11,710 nucleotides of DNA from Pelotomaculum sp. UBA5255 (GTDB lineage: Bacteria; Bacillota; Desulfotomaculia; Desulfotomaculales; Pelotomaculaceae), in the NCBI GenBank assembly GCA_002408725.1, contig DHTR01000048.1, positions 1 through 11,710 on the forward strand, given 5' to 3'. The position numbers and the translations under genes were made by a program. Under the pieces are notes generated by a model, which made no database searches, was not told the DNA's origin, and saw nothing but the letters and a program-made list of their open reading frames with translations. The first letter of the stretch is position 1. Every line of letters starts with the position of its first letter. Below, in pieces: positions 1 through 6,747 of this stretch.

Positions 1-828
1 GTTCTGGTCGGGGCAAAGCTGGCTATTAATTTCGGCCGGCTGGCTATAAAGCAGGTTTTTGAGCGGCACCGGATTAAGGATCATTTTATGGAAAGCCGCC
101 GTGCCGAAACCCTGGAAGTGCTGCTGCGCAGCCTCCTGACCTATGTCATCTTTTTCCTGGCCGGCGTCACCATCCTTCAGATCTTCAATGTCAACACCGG
201 CGCCATCCTGGCCAGCGCCGGTATTCTAGGCCTGGCTGTGGGCTTCGGCGCTCAGAACCTGTTTAAAGATGTGATCAGCGGTTTTTTTATTATCTTTGAG
301 GACCAGTTCAGCGTCGGAGATTTCGTGGAAATTGGAAGTGTAGTTGGCACCGTTGAGGAAATCGGCCTGCGCACCTGCAAGATACGCCGGTGGACAGGCC
401 AGTTGGAGATTCTGCCCAACGGGGGTATTACCCGTGTAACCAACTACAACCGAGGGCAAATGCTGGCCGTGGTTACGGTGGGTATCGCCTATGAGGAAGA
501 CATCGACAAGGCCATTGCGGTTTTGCAGCAGGAGTGCGAGGCCGCCTCTAGGGAAATGGATTTAATTCTCGATATGCCCCAGGTGCAGGGTGTTACCGAG
601 TTGGCCGATTCTTCCGTCAACATTCGCATTGTTGCACCTACCAGGCCAATGATGCACTGGTCCGTGGAGCGCGAGCTGCGCCGCCGGATCAAGTATGCCC
701 TGGACAAAGCCGGCATCGAGATCCCCTACCCCAGGCGGGTTCTTTACCAGCGGGAAGAAGAGCCCCAAAAAGAAGAAAAGCGGGTGTCCCTTCCGGAGGC
801 CGGGGGGAATCCGGGTTGTCAGGAGTAG
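1..828 (+). CDS. MscS-family mechanosensitive ion channel, 5' end outside window
   Basis: This is the 3' part of a small-conductance mechanosensitive channel gene. Such channels sit in the cytoplasmic membrane and open under tension to release solutes during hypo-osmotic shock. The frame is open from base 1 through the ATG at 88, which has no convincing ribosome binding site, so the real start lies upstream. Numbering from that ATG, residues 14-32 form a membrane helix. Residues 38-60 are the Gly/Ala-rich pore helix TM3 (ASAGILGLAVGFGAQNLFKD), the family hallmark. The beta domain follows, with FSVGDFVEIG at 74-83 and LPNGGITRVTNYNR at 109-122, then the alpha/beta C-terminal domain to about residue 217. 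The last 30 residues are a charged, Glu/Lys-rich tail that is not conserved in the family. The YjbQ gene starts 28 nt downstream and is probably co-transcribed. Family assignment is firm. The number of N-terminal helices cannot be seen. Confidence 0.95.
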   Translation, partial: VLVGAKLAINFGRLAIKQVFERHRIKDHFMESRRAETLEVLLRSLLTYVIFFLAGVTILQIFNVNTGAILASAGILGLAVGFGAQNLFKDVISGFFIIFEDQFSVGDFVEIGSVVGTVEEIGLRTCKIRRWTGQLEILPNGGITRVTNYNRGQMLAVVTVGIAYEEDIDKAIAVLQQECEAASREMDLILDMPQVQGVTELADSSVNIRIVAPTRPMMHWSVERELRRRIKYALDKAGIEIPYPRRVLYQREEEPQKEEKRVSLPEAGGNPGCQE

Positions 829-856
829 GTACTAAAGAAACGGGAGGAATCAAGTT

Positions 857-1270
857 ATGAAAGCCCATACCAAATACCTCTGGTTTAACACCTCCAAGCG
901 CCGCGAGTATATCAACGTTACCGGGGAAGTTGAAGAAGCCCTCCGGGAGAGCGGGATTCGGGAAGGAATGATCTTGGTTTCAGCAATGCACATCACAGCC
1001 GGTGTGTACGTGAACGACGACGAGCCCGGCATCATCCAGGATATAGACGAAATGCTGGACCGCCTGGCTCCTTTCGGTAAGTCCTACCTCCACCACCGGA
1101 CCGGGGAGGATAATGGGGACGCCCACTTAAAAAGCCTGCTCGCCCACCACCAGGTGATCATACCCGTAACAAACGGCAAACTGGACTTCGGCCCCTGGCA
1201 GCAGGTCTATTACGCAGAGTTCGACGGCCGGCGGAAAAAAAGGGTTGTGATCAAGGTGATGGGTGAGTAA
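857..1270 (+). CDS. yjbQ: YjbQ family protein (UPF0047, secondary thiamine-phosphate synthase family)
   Basis: This encodes a complete 137-residue protein of the YjbQ/UPF0047 family, whose usual length is 130-140. Family members are small beta-rich cytoplasmic trimers. Thiamine-phosphate synthase activity has been reported for some, but the physiological role is unsettled. Visible family motifs are HITAGV at 45-50, VNDDE at 52-56, the His-rich loop with EDNGDAH at 84-90, and GKLDFGPWQQVYYAEFDG at 107-124, where GxWQ and E-x-DG are typical. Conserved histidines 45 and 90 are present and probably line the metal or phosphate site. The ATG is preceded by GGGAGG about 10 nt upstream. The gene follows the MscS channel at a short distance, so it is likely the second gene of that operon, but no functional link between the two is evident. 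No thiamine genes are nearby. Confidence 0.93.
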   Translation: MKAHTKYLWFNTSKRREYINVTGEVEEALRESGIREGMILVSAMHITAGVYVNDDEPGIIQDIDEMLDRLAPFGKSYLHHRTGEDNGDAHLKSLLAHHQVIIPVTNGKLDFGPWQQVYYAEFDGRRKKRVVIKVMGE

Positions 1271-1318
1271 AGGTAGAATTGTCCATTGGAGGCAGGCATT
1301 ACCAGTACAGTGATAGCA

Positions 1319-1490
1319 TTAACACAAAGGTTTCATAATATTTTATAACTGACTGAAATCTAAGAGCCGCAGGTCAGACCATGACCCGCGCCTGTATGTT
1401 GGCGCAGTCGACCTCAAGCTGCCTGGGGCGAATCATTGCTGCAAGATAATTTTTTCTACGTTAGGCGGCCTACGTCCTCCTTTTATTTAC
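1319..1490 (+). ncRNA. Possible small structured RNA in the yjbQ-LysM gap
   Basis: No protein fits this stretch, but it has promoter-like and terminator-like ends. TTAACA (1319-1324) and TATAAC (1344-1349) resemble sigma-A hexamers, although the 19-nt spacing is long. Downstream, GGTCA 1372-1376 can pair with TGACC 1382-1386, and GCGCC 1388-1392 with GGCGC 1401-1405. Alternatively AGGTC 1371-1375 can pair with GACCT 1410-1414, which excludes the first pairing. A 7-bp hairpin with one bulge (1458-1475) is followed by a pyrimidine-rich stretch containing TTTTATTT at 1481-1488. I recognise no known RNA family. The stems are short and could be chance. Confidence 0.22.
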
Positions 1491-1508
1491 AGGTCTGAAA
1501 TAACAACA

Positions 1509-1545
1509 GCAAAGACCCACCCGGGCTTAAGCGGGTGGGTTTTGC
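1509..1545. terminator. Bidirectional intrinsic terminator
   Basis: A strong hairpin pairs ACCCACCCG (1515-1523) with CGGGTGGGT (1532-1540), extended by GCAAA (1509-1513) with TTTGC (1541-1545) around a bulged G1514. The total is about 14 bp. On the minus strand it lies at the end of the LysM gene, whose TAA stop sits in the loop, and it is followed by a T-rich stretch (TGTTGTTATTT). On the plus strand it could stop read-through from yjbQ. Confidence 0.75.
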
Positions 1546-2123
1546 TCTGTTCTGAGGGCACTCAATTCTTCCTTTTGGGGTATCTGGATAATGGTTCCTC
1601 TTTTTAAATCCTCCTTTTTCATCTTATTGTAAACAAGCAATTTGTGGTAATAAGTTCCATCTCCATAAAACCTCTGACAAATATCCCACCAGGTATCCCC
1701 CAACTCCACAGTATATGCTGTGGAGTTTGATGAAACGGCGCCGGAGGAAGTGTCACTTAAGCTATTCTGATCATTTACACCGGCCTGCAAGGCTGCCGAC
1801 GGTAGGGGTTCGGCGCCTGACGTCTCTGAAAACGGGGGGTAGACGGCTGCCCGGGCATCCTTTTGTTCGTAAGCTGCAAGCTGCTCGCTTAGCATTACGA
1901 CTTTGCGGTCAAGCGAGTAGTAAAGCCAACCGAGAAGAAAAAATAAGGACAGGTTTAGGATCAAGTAAAAATAAATAATATAGCCAAAGGGGTCGGTCGT
2001 TTTTTTTCGCCCGCTCCGACGCTGTAAGGCTGCCATTCCCGGCGAGTTGGTTGGCCTTTGGCTGCTTTCCTCAATGTTCTGTCCGGGGTTAAACAGATTT
2101 GTTTTGTCAATACCTTCTCTCAA
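1527..2123 (-). CDS. Membrane-anchored LysM-domain protein
   Basis: This encodes a protein of about 198 residues with one membrane helix and one C-terminal LysM domain, a module that binds peptidoglycan and related GlcNAc polymers. Numbered from the chosen TTG start, residues 1-47 are hydrophilic and end in a basic cluster (RRSGRKK). Residues 48-69 are the membrane helix (YIIYFYLILNLSLFFLLGWL core). Residues 70-88 form a short predicted coil, 89-134 a Ser/Ala-rich linker, and 136-183 the LysM domain (YTVELGDTWWDICQRFYGD at its start, RGTIIQIP at its end). The positive-inside rule places LysM outside the cell. The start is uncertain. AGGAAGG abuts a GTG at 2132, too close for normal use, but lies 9 nt before the TTG at 2123, which I prefer. 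The GTG would add three residues. It may act as a cell-wall anchor or envelope-associated factor. It has no catalytic domain, and the gene stands alone. Confidence 0.88.
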   Translation of the reverse strand: MREGIDKTNLFNPGQNIEESSQRPTNSPGMAALQRRSGRKKTTDPFGYIIYFYLILNLSLFFLLGWLYYSLDRKVVMLSEQLAAYEQKDARAAVYPPFSETSGAEPLPSAALQAGVNDQNSLSDTSSGAVSSNSTAYTVELGDTWWDICQRFYGDGTYYHKLLVYNKMKKEDLKRGTIIQIPQKEELSALRTEQNPPA

Positions 2124-2284
2124 GTAGATCACCCTTCCTGCAATATTTAATACTACAATATTTGGCTATGCTTCTTTAATCTATAAAATTTCGGTATCTA
2201 CCAGAAGTTTCCCTTTAAATTAAAATATTTTGTAAAAGCTTCGAGGAAAATGTTAATTTAAATGTGTATATGCCTGGAAGGAAA

Positions 2285-2316
2285 TGACATTACATGCATC
2301 GAAAGATATTTATACT
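2285..2316 (+). promoter_or_regulatory. Weak candidate promoter for the 103-residue protein gene
   Basis: TATACT (2311-2316) is a reasonable -10 hexamer. TTACAT at 2290-2295 gives a 15-nt spacer, and TGACAT at 2285-2290 gives 20, neither ideal. The surrounding 200 bases are strongly A+T-rich, which makes chance matches likely. Confidence 0.28.
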
Positions 2317-2347
2317 AAAAAATATTTAACAAAAGGGGTCATATATA

Positions 2348-2659
2348 ATGGGGGATCTGGTTCATATTCCAAAAACTGATGAAATCTCCTTGAACAATGA
2401 GCCGGCAGAGGCTGAAACACCTCTCTCCCGGGCTGTCGTTCCCACCGTCGATATCTATACAGCGAGAGTGTTTTTCAACATCACCCAGAAAATCGTTGAA
2501 GAAACCGTAGATCGGCGCGTATCTCTTCTTGAAAAAAACATTAAGGAAAGGGACCAGGAAATCATGAGAATTATGCGAAAAATGCAGGCGAGGTTGGTGA
2601 TGCAGCAAAACAAAGCGGCGCAGCCGTGGTGGAGGAAGTTGTTTAAGCGGGGGAATTGA
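2348..2659 (+). CDS. Hypothetical small helical protein with Trp-rich basic tail
   Basis: I do not recognise the family. The 103-residue product has a polar, acidic N-terminus (1-30), then a long predicted helix or coiled coil from about 37 to 87, rich in Glu, Lys, Arg and regularly spaced Val/Ile/Leu/Met. It ends in an aromatic, basic tail (PWWRKLFKRGN, 93-103). Similar Trp-Trp-basic endings follow coiled coils in some MerR-like and DUF3967-type proteins, so it may be a multimerising accessory protein or may touch the membrane through its tail. It has no signal peptide and no DNA-binding helix-turn-helix that I can see. AAAGGGG sits about 9 nt before the ATG, a good ribosome binding site. 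The gene has its own terminator (2697-2730) and is monocistronic. That supports a real gene, despite a long open frame on the opposite strand. Confidence 0.72.
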   Translation: MGDLVHIPKTDEISLNNEPAEAETPLSRAVVPTVDIYTARVFFNITQKIVEETVDRRVSLLEKNIKERDQEIMRIMRKMQARLVMQQNKAAQPWWRKLFKRGN

Positions 2660-2696
2660 AAGTGGGGGGAACCGGAGTTGCTTTATAAACAGGGTT

Positions 2697-2730
2697 AAAA
2701 AAAATGAGCACTCCGGTAGGCGCTCTTTTT
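2697..2730 (+). terminator. Intrinsic terminator after the 103-residue protein gene
   Basis: GAGC (2706-2709) pairs with GCTC (2722-2725). The flanking A8 run (2697-2704) can extend the stem against T5 (2726-2730), which also serves as the U-tract. The A and T runs on both sides mean it may work in both directions. It begins about 40 bases after the stop codon. Confidence 0.65.
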
Positions 2731-2941
2731 GGTGGTTGAATCGTTCCGATAACACCGGATTAAGGTTAAATGTACCCCCAAACAACACATGCAAGAGACG
2801 GTTTAAGTGAAACGGCCCGGCAAATTGACCGTTTCCCGTCACAAAAGTATTATTCAACATTTTCACCGAAAACCCTTCCTAAATCTCAATATTTTGAATA
2901 ATTCATCTAAGGTATCATATTAATTTGGCCGGTCTTTGTCC

Positions 2942-2990
2942 GCCGCCGCTCCATGAGCGCTTAAGGGTAAGGAGGCGGCTTGTTCTTTTT
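2942..2990 (+). terminator. Terminator-like hairpin upstream of ktrB, with possible pseudoknot
   Basis: GCCGCC (2942-2947) pairs with GGCGGC (2974-2979). The stem extends by TCC (2950-2952) with GGA (2971-2973) past a 2-nt bulge, and is followed by TTGTTCTTTTTCTT. This has the shape of an intrinsic terminator on the plus strand. The loop contains CTTAAGGG (2960-2967), which is exactly complementary to CCCTTAAG just downstream (2994-3001). No gene ends nearby except the one at 2659, which already has a terminator. It may therefore end a short leader or small transcript, or act as an attenuator. Confidence 0.45.
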
Positions 2991-3011
2991 CTTCCCTTAA
3001 GAAGCAGGAAA

Positions 3012-3041
3012 TTGCACGCTTATATCAAATCTTGTTATAAT
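3012..3041 (+). promoter_or_regulatory. ktrB: Probable sigma-A promoter for ktrB
   Basis: TTGCAC (3012-3017) and a perfect TATAAT (3036-3041) are 18 nt apart. TG at 3033-3034 gives an extended -10 motif. Transcription would start near 3048, leaving a leader of about 87 nt. The promoter lies downstream of the 2942-2990 hairpin, so that hairpin would not be in this transcript. Confidence 0.65.
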
Positions 3042-3134
3042 TATGCGGAACCGGTCACCCATATTTAAAGCCCGTTCAGGAAACCCTGTAGATGATCGCA
3101 AGCTTATTTTCTAATACTGGAGCGTGAAGCCTTC

Positions 3135-4517
3135 ATGGAAAACAAGGGGCCATTGTTTCTCCAGGACATTAAAAGAAAACGTTTGAAAATCACACCGGTC
3201 CAAGTGATTGTCCTTGGGTACCTGGCATTTGCCGTTTTGGGAACAATATTGCTGAGTCTGCCCTTCTCTCTTCGTCCGGGGACCCGACTGGATTTTATTG
3301 ACGCCTTGTTTACCGCGACCAGCGCCATCAGTGTGACCGGTCTTACCGTGGTCAGTACGCAGGAGACCTTCAGCCTTGCAGGCAAGATGATCCTGGCTTT
3401 TCTGCTCCAGTTCGGGGGCATCGGGATCATGACCCTGGGCACCCTGGTTTTTGTCCTGAGGGGCAACCAGGTCAGTCTCCGGGAAAGGTTAATGATTAGG
3501 GCGGACCAGAACCAGACCACCCTCCAGGGGATGGTTATGCTGATGTTATTCATTTTCAAGATAGCCATTGCCTTTGAAATCCTCGGTTCGCTGTTCCTGA
3601 CCCTTCATTTTTGGCACAGCTGCCAGATGCCCTTTCTGAATGCCCTGGGTATGGGTGTTTTTCATAGTATCTCGGCGTTTACGAATGCCGGTTTTGATTT
3701 GTTCGGTAACAGCTTGCAGGGCTTCGGGCAGGACTACGTGGTCCAGGGGGTCATCAGCCTCTTGCTGCTGGCCGGCGCCATAGGGTTTCCGGTGATCCTG
3801 GATGTTTATTCCGGCATCATTGCCTGGCGCAGGCAAAAAAAATTCAAGTTTTCCCTGTTCACAAAGATTACCACCGTTACATTTGCCGTCCTGCTGGCGG
3901 CTGGTTTTGTCACCGTGCTTCTGGCGGAAATCCCTACTTCCCTGGCGGACGTGCCCTGGCATCAGAAGATCTCAGTTGCTTTTTTCCAGTCCCTGACGAC
4001 ACGCAACAGCGGCTTCAGCACGATTGACGTCAGTGTCTTTCAAGGCGCAACACTATTGTTCTTCTGCTTTCTGATGTTCATCGGGACCTCGCCCAGCGCC
4101 TGCGGCGGAGGTATCCGGACCACCACCTTGGCTGTGTTGGTCTTAAGCGTGCTAGGTGCTTTGCGGGGTCAGACCCGGGTCAAAGTGTTTCGCCGGGAGC
4201 TTTTCCAGGAGGACATAATGAGGGCTTTCATTGTGTTCTTTGTGGGAGTCATGCTGGTATTCGGGGCAGTTATCGTGCTTCTGGCAATCGAGCCCTTTTT
4301 GCTGACGGAAGTCCTTTTTGAGGTTTGCTCCGCTTTTGGCACGACCGGTCTTTCCCTGGGAATTACGGGAAAACTGAGCCCTCCAGGCAAAGCTATAATC
4401 ATTTTTCTCATGTTTATCGGGCGCATCGGTATTGTATCCTTGCTGTTGCTGTTCCAGCGGAGGCGTTCCGCAGAAGGGTACCATTTCGTCAAAGAACATA
4501 TTATTGTCGGTCAATGA
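3135..4517 (+). CDS. ktrB: KtrB/TrkH-family potassium uptake channel subunit
   Basis: This is a 460-residue integral membrane subunit of a Ktr/Trk potassium transporter, which moves K+ inward through a pore built from four membrane-pore-membrane repeats. The length fits KtrB (about 445-460). All four selectivity-filter loops are visible: SVTGL at 66-70, TNAGF at 183-187, RNSGF at 290-294 and TTGLS at 403-407, each with the conserved filter Gly. Other family features are TSPSACGGGIRTTT at 318-331 and the cytoplasmic C-terminus HIIVGQ, as in KtrB. The ATG start has GGAG about 12 nt upstream, a long spacing, and no better in-frame start was seen. KtrB normally needs the cytoplasmic RCK subunit KtrA, but no ktrA/trkA gene flanks it, so the partner must be elsewhere. 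Family assignment is firm. Calling it KtrB rather than TrkH rests on length and the C-terminus. Confidence 0.93.
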   Translation: MENKGPLFLQDIKRKRLKITPVQVIVLGYLAFAVLGTILLSLPFSLRPGTRLDFIDALFTATSAISVTGLTVVSTQETFSLAGKMILAFLLQFGGIGIMTLGTLVFVLRGNQVSLRERLMIRADQNQTTLQGMVMLMLFIFKIAIAFEILGSLFLTLHFWHSCQMPFLNALGMGVFHSISAFTNAGFDLFGNSLQGFGQDYVVQGVISLLLLAGAIGFPVILDVYSGIIAWRRQKKFKFSLFTKITTVTFAVLLAAGFVTVLLAEIPTSLADVPWHQKISVAFFQSLTTRNSGFSTIDVSVFQGATLLFFCFLMFIGTSPSACGGGIRTTTLAVLVLSVLGALRGQTRVKVFRRELFQEDIMRAFIVFFVGVMLVFGAVIVLLAIEPFLLTEVLFEVCSAFGTTGLSLGITGKLSPPGKAIIIFLMFIGRIGIVSLLLLFQRRRSAEGYHFVKEHIIVGQ

Positions 4518-4533
4518 TTTAATATTTGCACCT

Positions 4534-4573
4534 GCATTCTACCTGTCCAGTAGATGCCGAAATTTGTTTTCGG
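4534..4573 (+). other. Two tandem hairpins after ktrB
   Basis: GCAT-CTAC (4534-4542, one bulged T) pairs with GTAG-ATGC (4550-4557), an 8-bp stem. CCGAAA pairs with TTTCGG (4568-4573) around a 5-nt loop; its first C is shared with the first stem. Neither is followed by a clear T-run, so they could be a weak terminator or an mRNA 3'-end stabiliser for ktrB. Confidence 0.35.
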
Positions 4574-4643
4574 GTCATACGTTAAAGATTAAGCATGAAT
4601 TAATAAATATTTAATTTTTAGATAATAACTGCCTGCTAAAATC

Positions 4644-4652
4644 TGGTAGAAT
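4644..4652 (+). promoter_or_regulatory. dnaK: Probable extended -10 promoter for the dnaK operon
   Basis: TGG-TAGAAT is an extended -10 element. No good -35 hexamer lies at the expected distance (the bases there are TAATAA/ATAACT), which is tolerable for this promoter type. Transcription would start near 4659, giving a leader of about 75 nt. I see no CIRCE inverted repeat (the TTAGCACTC / GAGTGCTAA operator of HrcA) anywhere in the 216 bases between ktrB and dnaK. Confidence 0.42.
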
Positions 4653-4684
4653 ACTTTTCAAAAGTGTCGTGTCTGCAGATAATA

Positions 4685-4724
4685 TTTCATTTTAATTTCT
4701 TTCCATCTGAAATGAAAAGGGAGG
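4685..4724 (+). promoter_or_regulatory. A/T-rich leader hairpin next to the dnaK ribosome binding site
   Basis: TTTCATTT (4685-4692) is exactly complementary to AAATGAAA (4710-4717), with a 17-nt loop. The right arm ends one base before the Shine-Dalgarno sequence GGGAGG (4719-4724), which is 9 nt before the ATG. The stem abuts but does not cover the binding site. A weak A-U stem here could tune translation with temperature, but that is speculation. Confidence 0.35.
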
Positions 4725-4733
4725 CAGCAAGTT

Positions 4734-6626
4734 ATGGGCAAAACAGTTGGCATCGATCTTGGCACTACAAACTCCGTGATCGCGGTTATGGAGGGGGGCA
4801 AGCCGGCGGTTATTGTGAATACGGAAGGAGCCCGGACTACTCCTTCCGTGGTCGCTTATAAAGAGGGAGGGGAGAGGCTGGTCGGCCAGATTGCAAGGCG
4901 CCAGTCGGTGCTCAATCCTGAAAATACCCTTTACTCAGTAAAACGTTTTATCGGCCGGCGCGCTTCGGAGGTGGCGGAGGAGCGAGAATTAGCACCCTAT
5001 CAGGTTTTATCCGGGCCGAACGATGCGGTGCGGTTCAATATTCGCGGGAAGCAGGTAGCGCCGGAAGAGGTTTCAGCCCTTGTCATGCGCAAGCTGGTGG
5101 ACGATGCTTCAAAACACTTGGGCGAAAAAGTCACGGATGCGGTGATCACGGTACCTGCCTACTTCAATGACTCCCAGCGGAGCGCAACCAAGGATGCCGG
5201 TAAGATTGCCGGCCTTAATGTTCTGCGGATCATCAACGAGCCGACGGCGGCAGCCCTTGCCTACGGGCTGGATAAAAAGATTAATGAGACCATCCTGGTT
5301 TTTGACCTGGGGGGCGGCACCTTTGACGTTTCCATTCTGGAAGTGGGTGACGGTGTATTTGAGGTTAAGGCTACCAACGGGGACACCCACCTGGGTGGTG
5401 ATAACTTTGATCAAGCTGTTGTCGACTGGTTGGCCGAAGAGTTTAAAAAAGATTACGGAGTTGAGCTGCGTAAAGACAAGCAGTCCCTTCAGCGGCTGAC
5501 CGAGGCCGCTGAAAAAGCCAAAATAGAGCTCTCAATGACAATGGAAACCCAGGTCAACCTGCCATTTATTACGGCGGACGCCTCCGGTCCGAAGCACCTG
5601 GACATGAAGCTTACCCGGGCCAAGTTTGAGGAACTCACCCGAAACCTGGTTGAGCGTTGCCGGGGTCCGGTGCTGACTGCACTGGAAGATGCCAGGATGG
5701 CAGAAAAGGATTTGGATGAGGTCATCCTGGTTGGCGGTTCCACGCGCATTCCTGCGGTTCAGGCGCTGGTGCGCGGCCTGACAGGCAAAGACCCTCATCA
5801 GGGGGTCAATCCTGATGAAGTTGTTGCCATCGGTGCGGCCATCCAGGGCGGGGTGCTGGCAGGGGAAGTGAAGGATGTGCTGCTTCTGGATGTAACGCCC
5901 CTTTCCCTGGGTCTGGAAACCCTGGGCGGCGTCATGTCTAAAATCATTGAGCGCAATACCACCATACCCGTTCGGCGCAGCCAGGTTTTCAGCACCGCCG
6001 ATGACAACCAGGCTTCTGTTGAAATCAATGTTTTGCAGGGCGAACGGGAAATGGCCCTGGATAACCGTTCCCTCGGGCATTTTAAACTGGACGGGATTCC
6101 CCCGGCGCTGAGGGGAGTGCCTCAGGTCGAGGTCACCTTTGATATTGACGCCGACGGTATGCTCAAAGTAAGCGCTCAGGACAGGAGCACGGGTAAAGAA
6201 CAGGCTGTTGTCATCAGTGGCTCCACCAGTTTGAACCAGGCGGAGGTAGACCGCATGGTTCGCCAGGCCGAGATGTATACCGCTGAGGATAATAAGCGCA
6301 AGCAGGAAGCGGAGGTGCGGAATGAGGCCGATTCGGCGGCCTACCAGGTTGAACGGCAGCTTAAAGATCTGGGTGACGGGATTCCGGTGCACGAGAAGGC
6401 CCGGGTAGAGCAATTGCTTCAAGAATTGAAAGCCTCCCTCAAGGAAAACGTTCCTATCGCCGGGATCCAAGCCCTGTCCGAGGATCTCCAGCAGGCGGCC
6501 CACGCACTCTCCCGGGAGGCTTGCCGGCAGGCCGGGAATGCGGGCGGCGGTTACAGCGACGCTGCGGGCAGTTCCCCACCGGGAGACGTAGGTGACTTCG
6601 TGGACGCTGAATTTGAAGAAAAGTAA
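4734..6626 (+). CDS. dnaK: Chaperone DnaK (Hsp70), probable second paralogue
   Basis: This is a complete 630-residue Hsp70, an ATP-driven cytoplasmic chaperone that binds exposed hydrophobic peptide segments and works with a J-protein and a nucleotide exchange factor. All three Hsp70 signatures are present: IDLGTTNS at 7-14, VFDLGGGTFDVSIL at 189-202 and VILVGGSTRIPAVQ at 330-343. The interdomain linker is DVLLLDVTPL at 381-390. The substrate-binding beta domain spans about 393-500 (GERE at 436-439, GIPPALRGVPQVEVTFDIDA at 454-473) and the helical lid 501-600. A Gly/Ser-rich tail ends in DFVDAEFEEK, close to the usual bacterial acidic tail but with Lys instead of Val last. The J-protein starts 121 nt downstream in the same direction. 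There is no grpE or hrcA next door and no CIRCE, unlike the usual hrcA-grpE-dnaK-dnaJ operon of Firmicutes. I infer a specialised second copy, though the rest of the genome is not visible. Confidence 0.97.
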   Translation: MGKTVGIDLGTTNSVIAVMEGGKPAVIVNTEGARTTPSVVAYKEGGERLVGQIARRQSVLNPENTLYSVKRFIGRRASEVAEERELAPYQVLSGPNDAVRFNIRGKQVAPEEVSALVMRKLVDDASKHLGEKVTDAVITVPAYFNDSQRSATKDAGKIAGLNVLRIINEPTAAALAYGLDKKINETILVFDLGGGTFDVSILEVGDGVFEVKATNGDTHLGGDNFDQAVVDWLAEEFKKDYGVELRKDKQSLQRLTEAAEKAKIELSMTMETQVNLPFITADASGPKHLDMKLTRAKFEELTRNLVERCRGPVLTALEDARMAEKDLDEVILVGGSTRIPAVQALVRGLTGKDPHQGVNPDEVVAIGAAIQGGVLAGEVKDVLLLDVTPLSLGLETLGGVMSKIIERNTTIPVRRSQVFSTADDNQASVEINVLQGEREMALDNRSLGHFKLDGIPPALRGVPQVEVTFDIDADGMLKVSAQDRSTGKEQAVVISGSTSLNQAEVDRMVRQAEMYTAEDNKRKQEAEVRNEADSAAYQVERQLKDLGDGIPVHEKARVEQLLQELKASLKENVPIAGIQALSEDLQQAAHALSREACRQAGNAGGGYSDAAGSSPPGDVGDFVDAEFEEK

Positions 6627-6747
6627 ACAGGCGGTCGTTTATTCATGAAGAAACAATGTTATCATAATCTTTTACGCCGTCTCTGCCGATTCACGTAATT
6701 TTACGACCCGGCATGGTTTGCGGTAACAAGGGAGAAGGTGATATGGA

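Larger units (their letters stand above)
2660..3134. other. Non-coding region between the small protein gene and ktrB
   Basis: No convincing gene lies in these 475 bases. In order it holds the terminator of the upstream gene (2697-2730), about 160 bases in which I see nothing, a weak promoter-like pair TTGAAT 2894-2899 / TATTAA 2918-2923, a second terminator-like hairpin (2942-2990), and the likely ktrB promoter (3012-3041). A reverse-strand frame covering 2660-2866 is probably spurious. Confidence 0.6.

Noticed and set aside
2339..2866. 175-codon open frame on the minus strand
   Set aside because: It covers the 103-residue plus-strand gene and its terminator. Its first part has an AGGAAGG about 12 nt upstream, but the rest reads as an antisense of the plus gene, rich in Phe, His and Pro, with no recognisable domain.
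2930..3134. c-di-AMP (ydaO-type) riboswitch upstream of ktrB
   Set aside because: Such riboswitches often control potassium transporters, so I looked for one. I could not match the conserved core, and the best promoter (3012-3041) leaves a leader of only about 87 nt, too short for that aptamer plus a switch.
5532..6503. 323-codon open frame opposite dnaK
   Set aside because: It is fully inside dnaK, a clear Hsp70 gene, on the other strand. It has no domain signature, and such long shadows are common opposite G+C-rich codon use.
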